Positions 1 through 10,000 of a stretch of DNA of 64,000 nt are shown piece by piece. The notes under the pieces are model-generated. The model saw only the letters and a list, made by a program, of their open reading frames with translations, was not told where the DNA came from and searched no databases. Origin of the DNA: Incurvaria masculella (taxonomy: Eukaryota; Arthropoda; Insecta; Lepidoptera; Incurvariidae); contig OX335660.1 in NCBI GenBank assembly GCA_946894095.1, forward strand, positions 13,831,001 to 13,895,000. Direction: 5' to 3'. The translations under genes and the position numbers were made by a program. Within the stretch, counting starts at the first letter, position 1; each line of letters starts with the position of its first letter.

Positions 1-246
1 TAGTAAATAAATTAATTAAAAAAAAAAAGTTTATTAAGCGGGATCACAAACGTAACGATACGGCTGTATCGATCGATAACTTTGTTTTTGTTTCGCTTTT
101 CGAGCGATCGGAAACGAGAAAGATGGACGTTTATCGATCGGTATAGTTGTATCGTTCGTTTGTGCCCCCGCTGCTGGTCGGAGTACTGTACAATTTGCGA
201 TAACAAATCAGACCGAATATGAGCGTGGCTTCTCAAAAGGAGTATA

Positions 247-571
247 AAAACCGGCCAAGTGCGAGTCGGACTCGCACACTAAGGGTTCCGTACCATCGTA
301 AAAAATAAAACAAAAAAATCACGTTTTTTGTATGGGAGCCCCCTTTAATTTTAATTATTTTTTAATCTTACCTATTTGTTGTTATAGCGGCAAAAGAAAT
401 ACACACTCTGTAAAAAATTTCAGCTGTCTACCTGTTACGGTTACTGAGATACAACCCTGTGACAGACGGACAGACGGACGGACGGACGGACGGACGGACG
501 GACGGACGGACGGACAGCGGAGGCTTAGTAATAGGGTTCCGTTTTCACCCTTTGGGTACGGAACCCTAAAA
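247..571 (+). repeat. GGTTCCGTAC repeat with (GACG)n, copy 1
   Basis: Starts CCGGCCAAGTGCGAGTCGG at 251 and ends GGGTACGGAACCCTAAAA. Internal landmarks shared by all copies are GTTGTTATAGCGGCAAAA, ACACACTCTGT, GAGATACA and a GACG tetranucleotide tract (here about 460-515), followed by AGCGGAGGCTTAGTAATAGG. GGTTCCGTACC near the front and GGGTACGGAACCC at the back are inverted. No coding capacity: the repeated RTDG peptide in this stretch is a microsatellite artefact. The mobilisation mechanism cannot be decided by eye. Confidence 0.9.
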
Positions 572-982
572 ATTAACAATTTGTCATTTTATTTTATTGG
601 GGTTTGGTTTACATAGTACATGGTAGACGATCTGAATTATGTTTCAACGTATTGTCAATTCTTTAATGTTTGGCAAAAGTCAAAGTATGTTAACCGTTTA
701 TTTTTACCTTTCACCGTATATGTATCCTTTTATCTTTGGTAGACTTTAGGTTTATGTTGAGTTGGTAGTTTTAGAAAATTTGAAACAGCGGGTATCATAG
801 TAGGTAAAGTCTGACTTTACCTACTGACCTAACTGGAGTTTTCAAATGTTTGGAGAATTGAAGAGCGCGATTTTGCGAGTCTGAGTTTGATTTGACAGCT
901 TACTCGTGGTCGCCGTAAATACGTTGACGTTTCCGTGTACGCCGACTGCGACTGCGCGTTTTCATACAAATTTGATAGTCCG

Positions 983-1103
983 ACATGTTTGAAAAATGTT
1001 ACGGCTTTTCACGCGGCAGGTAGAGATATTCTCCGACGTTTCGAGCTAATCATTCAGCCCGTTGTCAAGGAGGCATCCGCCGCGCTCGTGCGCAGCGGAC
1101 GAG
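983..1103 (+). repeat. Single-arm copy of the foldback family
   Basis: Bases 983-1088 match the left arm of the inverted repeat at 46822-47049 almost exactly. They are followed by GCGCAGCGGACGA, which is that element's loop in the opposite orientation. This is the unfolded, monomeric form of the family. Confidence 0.85.
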
Positions 1104-1321
1104 TTTGATTTTGACAGGTAGATGAAGTAAAACCACCGAATAAGTAGTAAAACTTGTATGGGCTTTGACGTTTTTACGTAAGTTCGAAGTTCCGTAAACG
1201 CTAATTTAGATGAGAAGTCCGGCTAGGGGGGATTCCGTCCTCCCACGCCCAACGGGACGCGTTTAATGCCCTCCTTATTTAAAAGGCGGTAACTACATAT
1301 GGGCCTCATATGTAGTTACCT

Positions 1322-1612
1322 CCTTCTTAGGGTTCCGTACCCAAAAGGTGAAAACGCAACCCTATTACTAAGCCTCCGCTGTCCGTCCGTCCGTCCGTTC
1401 GTCCGTCACAAAGCTGTATCTCATGAAACGTAATAGGTAGGCAGCTGAATTTTTCACAGAGTGTGTATTTATTTTGCCGCCATAACAACAAATAGGCAAA
1501 ATAAAAAAATAAAGGTGGGTTCCATACAATAAACGTGATTTTTTGTGTTAAATCTTGTACGATGGTACGGAACCCCTCGCGTGCGAGATCGACTCGCACT
1601 TGGCCGGTTTTT
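1322..1612 (-). repeat. GGTTCCGTAC repeat, copy 2 (reverse)
   Basis: Reverse-orientation copy from CTTAGGGTTCCGTACCC to CTTGGCCGGTTTTT, with a short GACG tract (as CCGT) at 1379-1407. It is preceded by a perfect 14-bp-arm hairpin (1288-1301 and 1307-1320). Outside both lie the inverted 12-mers GCCCTCCTTATT (1268-1279) and AATAAGGAGGGC (1613-1624). Confidence 0.88.
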
Positions 1613-2244
1613 AATAAGGAGGGCAGTGTATTGAAGTACAGGCAAGTCAGTAAAGGCCTTTAGTCGCAGGCGTTCGATTATTCTAATCGAAATATCTAGT
1701 GTTTCATATATTTCGATAATTGCCACATTGCACACGACCCGCCAGTAATTTTCAATAATCTGTAAGTGATTCACTCTGAAATATCGGCTTGCGATAAAGG
1801 GAAGTGGCTGATTCGATAAACGGCGCTGATAGATTGTTTTCGACAATTCGTATCGTTTGACCTCGAAAGTCACAAGTCCATTCAAGTAGATGTACTTAAC
1901 GTACTTGTGATAAGTCCTCACTGACGTGTCAACGGCCAGCCCAAACTCCTGGACTAAAAAAAAATTTAATTTGTATCGTATGTAGATACCTTTCCAGATG
2001 TATTTTGACACCGCAGAAGGGATTTTTAGAAATTAGACCTATAGGTGAAACTGATTTACGAATTCATACATAGTTTTTTATCCCGACACGACGTTAATGC
2101 CCAAAACGACATTGATCCGAGCGAAGCCTAAGCTAGTTTTAAATTAATTGCAATTTTTTGCAGTGATGTTTTTAGAATGCGCCTGCACGAAGTAGTTTTT
2201 AAAATTAATGTTCGTGGTTGTATTAAACAACTTCAGTTATGAGG

Positions 2245-2515
2245 AATGTGTTCGTATGGTTGTATAATCAACCGTGAAGCAAGGATACATTAATTAAAGA
2301 AGGAGCCTGGTAAAAAGAACTTCTTTACGAATATACTGCAAGGGTGGACCCGAACAAGCAAAACATACCATTCGCTGGTATTGCGTCTACCAATTTCGCC
2401 GCCTGCTGCAAACCCATAATTTGGAATTATCCCACTGTCCTTCCTCCCGTAATGAATGCCTCCTACTAACACATTGTTTAAGATTATACCTACATACATT
2501 GATCTAACACTTTAC
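2245..2515 (-). repeat. tRNA-like (Leu-type D-arm) repeat, copy 1
   Basis: A 73-nt core, 2336-2408 on the minus strand, reads as CAGCAGG-type acceptor, GGCGAAATTGGTAGACGC D-arm, an ATACC/GGTAT anticodon-like stem and a T-arm-like GTTCGGGTC. The T-stem is partly decayed here. Flanks include AACCGTGAAGCAAGGA and TAGTAGGAGGCATTCATTAC, shared with the other copies. Confidence 0.75.
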
Positions 2516-3117
2516 CTGCGTTGCGGACATTGACTGCTACATCGATCGATCGATTATATATACATACATATCACATTCTTTGGAATAAGTGACGTACCTG
2601 TTTATTACGAAAAAGTATGTTTACGTAAAATCAATTATCAAAATTCGATCTTTATGAACCAAACTTTAGAAAACAAATCTTCAAATTGTTTTAGATTTAT
2701 CATCAATTTTGTGATTTGAATTGACAGATATTTGAAAACTGCATCACGAATATATATCGACTGGCTGAAACCGTTTACACGCTCAATTTTTTTTAATGAA
2801 TCTTTAGGGATAGATCTGGTAAACATTTAATTCTAGCTTGGTGAACCTAAAGAATAAATGAGCGCTTAAAATATGCGAATTTATAATCACTCGAGGCAGT
2901 GGTCCGTGTTTTTCCGTGCAAAGCCATGTGAAATTAATTAGGTAAACGCTAAATTTTCACGCAAATAGCGGTGGCATTCGTTATATTTTTAAGTTTAGTG
3001 TGCGACTTCAACTGAACTTTTAGCGTCTAAATTGGAGCATGTTATTATTTCAGAGTGCATAGATCCTAATTTAATGATTCGTTTGATAAAATAACTTAGG
3101 ATTAGGATAATACATAA

Positions 3118-3512
3118 ATCGAGTCGGACTCGCACACGAAAGGTTCCGTACCATCGTACAAGATTGAACACAAAAAATCACGTTTTTTTGTATGGGACCC
3201 ACCTTTATTTTTTTATTTTGCCTATTTGTTGTTATGGCGGCAAAATAAATACACACTCTGTGAAAATGGTGGCCCCTTTAATTATTATTATTAATTTATT
3301 TCTACCTATGTGTTGTTATAAGGGCTCTCTGTGAAAATTTCAGCTGCTTTCATATTACGTTTCATGAGATGCAGCCCTGTGACAGACGGACAGACGGACG
3401 GACGGATGGGCGGAAGGACGTACGAACGGACGGAAGGACGTCCGGACGGACGGACAGCGGAGGCTTAGTAACAGGGTTCCGTTGGCACCCTTTGGGTACG
3501 GAACCCTAAAAA
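3118..3512 (+). repeat. GGTTCCGTAC repeat, copy 3, with internal duplication
   Basis: Begins CGAGTCGGACTCGCACACG (the CCGGCCAAGTG start is missing) and ends GGGTACGGAACCCTAAAA. The middle is duplicated: the TTGTTGTTA...CTCTGTGAAAAT block occurs twice, which explains the extra length. The GACG tract is interrupted (GGATGGGCGGAAGGACG). Confidence 0.85.
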
Positions 3513-4182
3513 AGGTACTGGGCATGAATATATAATACTTTAGCGTTATGATATTAACCTAGCACATGACATGGCATGGTTGGAACATTCCAATGCCGAC
3601 GTTCATCTTTCATTCAAGGCGTTGGTACCCATCGGGCGATATTTACCCTTTCACCTTGTAAGTAAGGAAGGGGACAGTTGTACGTAAAATATAAAGCACA
3701 TACAAAAACGGTCACCCATCCAGAATCCGACCATCTCGATTACACGCCGAAAACGGTCACCCATCGTAAGTGTTTCTTCGCTTCGATTAAAAATATTTTT
3801 ATCTCATCACCTTAATTATTGACAAAAAATCAGTTCAGGCCTTATTGGATAGGTATTATTGGATTATAAACATACATATAAACGTGCATAATCGTGCATA
3901 CTTCAAAAGTAGTTAGGCAGCATTTGATGGCTGGAGGTTGATAATATATAATGTCTTCTAAATCTGGCGCAAGTCGTTCGTAAATTGTAAATAATGTACA
4001 GCCTAAATTCCAGGTGAAAATAAATGCTAAAATTAAGAAAAATAAGTTACCTTGTCGCATAATTTAACTTCATTGAGTCTGAAAAAACGTTTACAAGCAA
4101 AGTTACTGTGGTAAATGAAAATTAGTATTTCGTAATTTCAATTGATGACGTGGCTTGGGCATCGCTTGGCGATATTTTAAAG

Positions 4183-4574
4183 ATATTGTAGCGTAAGCTA
4201 CATTATGTGTAACCTGACTGCTGCGTCGTCAGCTATATTTCTTTACGTGCGCCGCGCGCGCACGCCAATATAATTTAGTGAATATACGATCTTCAACCGA
4301 AGCACACGTCTTTCACTCCGGCTTTGCGAACCGACACCACATTCCGCTAAATTGGGGCTAAGGGTAAAAAATTACCACAAAAATAAAAAAAAGTGACAAT
4401 TCCAATTTAGCGGAATGTGGTGTCGGTTCGCAAAGCCGGAGTGAAAGACGTGTGCTTCGGTTGAAGATCGTATATTCACTAAATTATATTGGCGTGCGCG
4501 CGCGGCGCACGTAAAGAAATATAGCTGACGACGCAGCAGTCAGGTTACACATAATATAGCTTACGCTACAATAT
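4183..4574. repeat. Large inverted repeat (173-bp arms, 46-bp loop)
   Basis: Arm 4183-4355 is the reverse complement of 4402-4574 with about one mismatch in 173. The spacer 4356-4401 is AT-rich. The arms carry a GC-rich GTGCGCCGCGCGCGCACG segment and no open frame of note. A transcript would fold into one very long, nearly perfect hairpin. No other copy was seen in the window. It could be a foldback MITE or a local inverted duplication. Confidence 0.95.
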
Positions 4575-4632
4575 ACTTTTTTCCGATTTATTTAAATTTA
4601 AGTTGTTCGGATACGAACGGCTATCAAGTATA

Positions 4633-4937
4633 AAACCGCCCACGTGCCACTCGGACTCGCACACGAAGGATTCCGTACCATTATACAATATTCGACACAA
4701 CGAAATACCGTTTCTTGTTTAAAATTAAAGGGGGCAATATTGTTTTTTATTTTTTTTTATTTTTACTATTTCTCGTTATAGCGGCAACAGCAATACACAC
4801 TCTACGAAAATTTCAGTGGTCTACCTGTTACGGTTCATGAGATACAGTCCTGTGACAGAAGGACGGACGAACGGACGGAGAGTAGAGGCTTAGTAATAAG
4901 GGTTCCGTTTGGTACCCTTAGGGTACGGAACCCTAAT
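4633..4937 (+). repeat. GGTTCCGTAC repeat, copy 4
   Basis: Diverged copy from AAACCGCCCACGTGCC to GGGTACGGAACCCTAA, with only a short GACGGACG tract near 4860. It is an older copy by eye, with substitutions throughout. Confidence 0.85.
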
Positions 4938-7053
4938 AATGACCTAAACAAATTGCCGTTAACTGCAGTACCTTATTTCTCCCCATCCAACCTAAATATT
5001 GAGCACCCGCCGCAGAGAATCGGAGCACCACCTTGTAGTTGGCATTAGGCTTTTGAGAACGAACCGTTTCTCATACTCATTTCTCTGCACACCGCTAGGA
5101 CATGAAACTGTCTACCGGCGGGTGTCTTTGCTCAAACCTACAACTTGGGAGTCGTCAAACGTAATTTAAACAAGCTTGATAGCTCAGCGATAGTCCGCCA
5201 ATCCGCTGGTATGGTGCCTCGCTTAGCGTGGTTTCGAAGGTCAGGTGGATATGACTTTTATGAGTACCTTTGGTCTCTCAGCACAGCGACCCATATCGGA
5301 TTTTCATAAAAAAGTACGAGCAATGAAGATTATTATTAGTAAGTTTGACGATGGTACAAGCCAGAAATTGTAAGATGTATGCATGTTTATTTTTGTAAAT
5401 GCTAATTATCTATGCCTGTTTTATTTAAGTTTAATTTCTTATGTAATAAGAAAAATTCCCTGTCTGAGTGTAGCTTGTTTCGCAATTTGACGAAAACAAA
5501 TACAATACAATCTATCGCCTATAATTGACCTATCATGTATTGTTTGATAATTGGATGTATTTTCATTATTTATTATTATATTTATTTTTTATTATTTATA
5601 TTTTTAAGATAAAATATTTTTTATGATTGATAAAATCCGAAAATATTTTGAACAGAAAATGCCGAAAGCAAGGCTCAGGCGCCAGCCCTATTTTCAATGG
5701 TCAACATTTATCAGTAGACACACGCATAAGGTAGCTAGCTTAGGCTTTATCAGCCCAATCGGATAATGATAATTAACATTTTATTATCAAATTTTTATGA
5801 ATCTCTTAATACAGAATAGATAAGACATAACGGTTACATAGCCGCAAGTATGATAATGGTACTGGCGGTACACACAAATCATAATGTATTGGGTGGGGAT
5901 AAAGTCACGACGGGATTTAAAATATAAAATATGACATTCTTTTTCATCTAATATTGAAACTTACATATTTTGTTTTCACCAATTATATATTTTATATTTT
6001 ACTTGATGAAAAAGGAATGGATAGGGGAGTAAAAACAATTTTACGGTCCGTCAAAAATACGCTCAGTCAGCTCATATGCTCTCAGTCGGTGTCAAACGTC
6101 AGTCCATGCGCGTCAGTAGGGCAAGATTTCAAAATATCAACAAAATGCAATCTTTTGTGGTAGACAAATGTCGAAAAGATATTTTAGAGATTTATTATTT
6201 CAGTTATTCAACGTTATCCAACAATAGCGATCCTAATCTCAAGATTTTCAATAATTCGCTCGTTCCCCGGATTAAACAGCGCCTGATTATTTTCTCCGGG
6301 GTTATTTAAAAGAAAAGGTGTACACCATGGGTGTACACCAATAAACATAGGACAATCTAGCAGCTGAAGGCACACATACGAGCTGAAATACGGTTGCTAA
6401 CTCCTCATCTTCTGAGGAAAGTAATGAGAAATGCTCTTGAAAGAGCCCGTGTTTGTGAAGCTGTAAATGGCGGCCATTTACTTGACGTAATATTTAAAAC
6501 CATTCAAACCAAAATATCTTCTTGAGTTTTATTTTATTTTCTGATATCTCTTTAAGATTAATAAAAAAGTTATAGTCACTTCGTGACGTATGCCTCACCC
6601 TGTAGATACAATAAACAAACTTGCAAAGCTACTTGATAAAGCAACTATGTAACTATAATACATTCAGAGAAATAAGCACAAAATATTGCCCCACCAAAAT
6701 TCAGAGATTAGACTAACTTGGTGGCAAAAAAATATCTTAACCAATTTATTTTTCAAAAAAATATATACGTATACATTTTTTGTTTGAAATACTTCTATTT
6801 CATAATAACATGGTTAAGGTTATTTTTTTCATATCTAAACCTCGAAATGATGACACCCTTTAAAGGATAATATTTCTTCTTCTCAGGACCCATCTATTTC
6901 ATTCTAAACTTTCATATATCCTATATCCGCGTATCTATGTGGCGACCTTATCATTAGAATTTAATTTGGTAGCCACAGTTGTGACACAACCAATACAATC
7001 TGATAACAGGTTCTTATTTATTCCGCACTCCGAAAGATACGACACTCACAGTC

Positions 7054-10000
7054 ATGTTGTGTTCTCTATGCGACGGTTGGGTCCTGACCGCGCTCCTAGC
7101 GGCGGGCCTGGCGGCCATACTCTACATCTGGTCGAAGGGTGGCTCCTTCACCTACTGGTCCAAGAAGGGAGTCAAGACCCCTCCCACAGTTCCGGTGTTA
7201 GGGAACATACTTCCCCTCATCACCCGCCGAATCGCGCTCACAGATTACTTCACCGAAAACTATTTCAAGTTCAAGAAGGATCGCGTCTTCGGATTCTACG
7301 CTCTCCACATCCCGTTCCTCGTTGTGACGGACAATGAGCTCATGTACAGAATGTTCACGCAGGACATGCCGCACTTCGAGTCGCACGGACTAAAGATGGA
7401 CTTGGAAAAGGACCCACTGTCGGGGAATCTGTTCAACGCGACCGGGACCTACTGGAAGAACCTGCGCGCGAAACTCACGCCGACGTTTACGTCTGGAAAG
7501 CTGAAGGTTATGTATACGGTGATGGAGCAGACGGGAACTCTGCTGCAGGACCTGGTAGCGGATTCGGCGGCCCGAGCGGAGGACATTGAGGTCATCGATG
7601 TCCTGGCCAGGTTCGCTACGGACGTCATCGGATCAGTGGCCTTTGGGCTGGAAATCAACAGCATCGACGACGGTGATTCGCAGTTCAGGAAGATGGGAAA
7701 GAGAATTTTCGAGCCTATTTCCTTCTCGGGGTGAGTTCTTCTAAGTGTCAAGATCGGACTACCACAATTATTCAATCTCAGCCTGAGCACTTTTTTATGC
7801 TTTCTCTAAAAGTTGAGATTCAGTTTACCATTACGTTTGTACTAAAAAAATATTTTAGTGGCTTAAAATTATTGTGAAGAGCCAAAAAATACAGATCAGT
7901 GACCATAACTTTAAGACGCATGTTTCATTTTCATTTCATTTATTTAAACTTTTTGGTAGTCAAACTACACTAAGTTAAGTCACAAAGATCCGCGGATTCG
8001 ATGAACCCAGTAAAGAAGAACCCGCAAAGAGATGTCACGGGTTTACATAACATATTTTTCCGTCCACAATTATGAAATACACACTTAGATCTTAATGCTG
8101 CTGCCAAACAATTCCTTGGTAGAACGGATTAAGGCAAATAACAAAGAACAATAGAAACCCTCAGTTTAAGTTACTTACAACTAACAAAGTTACTAATGCA
8201 ATAATATAAATTAATATAATTTATACCATTACAATTATTCTCTGGTGTAAAAGCCATCGTCAACTTAACCTTTGTCAGGTGTATAATGAGATTCGATTAT
8301 TTTAATTCCTGGTAACATAAAGAGGATAATGCGGAGATCAAGTTCCATACAATGGCTCGTGCCTGTTTCCTCAGTAAAATCAAGACATATTTTTCTGAAA
8401 TTATGCACATTCAATGTTACTTTTTGATATATTATCTTGTATCACTCTTTATTTTGTATTTTCATACAAAAAATATTAAATTTGAATGTTTTTTCAGAAT
8501 AATCAAAACGATTATTTCAATGATAGTTCCTTACTCGGGCAAACTGCTGCGCGCGCACACCAACAAACAAGAAGCCACCGACTTCTTCGTGAAGTCGATC
8601 ACGGATCTGGTGGAATATCGGGAGAAGAATCAAGTCAGCAGGAACGACTTCATGGATCTTCTCCTCAAGCTGAAGAAGAACAAGCTGACGGATGACCAAG
8701 GTGAGCTGACTTTGAGAAATTGAGAAAGGAGCTTGAAACACTTAAACGATATTTTTATAAGTTATATTAGCATAGCATAGTAATTTAGGATTCCTTTCTT
8801 ATATAACTCATATCACAACATCTGATTTGTTTCTCAGGTAACCTAATTGACTTCGGTGCCGGCTCCGGGGAATTCACCATCAACCATAAGGAGCTAATGT
8901 CTCAGGTATTTATATGTACAAATAATAACTGAATAAACATCACTACACTGCCACTACATATGTAGTAGTGTTAGCAATTCAATCACAGAATCAATCTACC
9001 AAAATGTACGAATCCCTTTACAAATTTGATTGCTCCAATCTTTAGGGGAGGGGGTCAGTGATAGTCTAAATTCAAAATGGCGACCGGATTCCGCGGGTGC
9101 GTTGGCCGCCATTTTGAATTTAAGGGCGAATGATTTTCGCTCATTAACTCTGTTCTTTTAAACTTTAGATGTGTGAAGCGCTTTATACTATAGTATGTAT
9201 TAGGGCTACGCTTCTTACCATAACACTTTAGTTTCTCAGGATTGAAGTATTTATAGTATGATTTAGCTTTTAGTTCCCAAGAAAGACACCCAGACACGTG
9301 CGCCCAATATAGTCACTGAAAATTAAAATGCACACCTAAGCACCTTTATTTCTAAAAATCTATAATCAACTCATCAATACATCCTATAATGATATACCAA
9401 TAAATGCCTCAACTTTTTCATTTCTACGCCCATGGGCTTTCGACTTTCATAGGTGCTTCTTCAAACCATGTGTGAGGACCCCAAGTTGTACTTTGAATGA
9501 AAAACTTCGGTAGAGAGTCGTGTTTATCGTTCATTCCGTTCACCCAGAAACTGTCCATATGGTCACAGGTCTACGTGTTCTTCCTGGCCGGATTCGAGAC
9601 CTCCTCGTCGACGGCGAGCCTGGCGCTGTACCTGCTGGCTCTGAACCCGGAGGCGCAGGACAGGGCGCGCCGGGAGGTCCAGGACGTGTTGGAGAAGCAC
9701 GGCGGGAAGTGGACGTACGAGGCCTTGGGGGACATGGAGTACCTCGGGAACGTTATAAGCGGTGAGTTATGGAACTTGACATCGACTAAGAGGTTCAAAT
9801 ACCTCGAGTCTTCCTCCCTAGCCTGGGGGGTAGACATTGATTCATCTTGCCATATTTACTAGCCAGATTGAAAGTGGCAAGATGGAGAATTTACCGTGCT
9901 CCCATAAGTTTCAGTTTAAATGGCGGCATCTACAAGAAGTTTTTAATTAAATTTATAAAATTAAATCGAAATACCATCTTTTAATTTAAATATGATAAGT

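Larger units (their letters stand above)
1..7053. other. Intergenic, repeat-rich; no host gene seen
   Basis: Contains four copies of the GGTTCCGTAC repeat, a tRNA-like repeat copy, a Helitron-like 3' scrap near 2098-2134 (CCGAGCGAAGCC then CTAG) and the large inverted repeat at 4183-4574, each listed separately. The rest is AT-rich. Open frames at 1469-2011 (-), 2638-2826 (-), 3842-4060 (-) and 5954-6309 (+) have no recognisable domain and overlap repeats or AT-rich sequence. Bases 4980-5340 are a non-AT-rich stretch of unknown nature. The 150 bp before the P450 ATG should hold its promoter, but no convincing TATA box was found. Confidence 0.6.

Noticed and set aside
332..616. Open frame with repeated RTDG residues
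   Set aside because: It is the translation of the GACG microsatellite inside the GGTTCCGTAC repeat; other copies give the same artefact.
7198..7386. Minus-strand frames opposite P450 exons (also 7449-7790, 9571-9837, 10698-11128)
   Set aside because: Shadows of the P450 coding exons, with no motif of their own.
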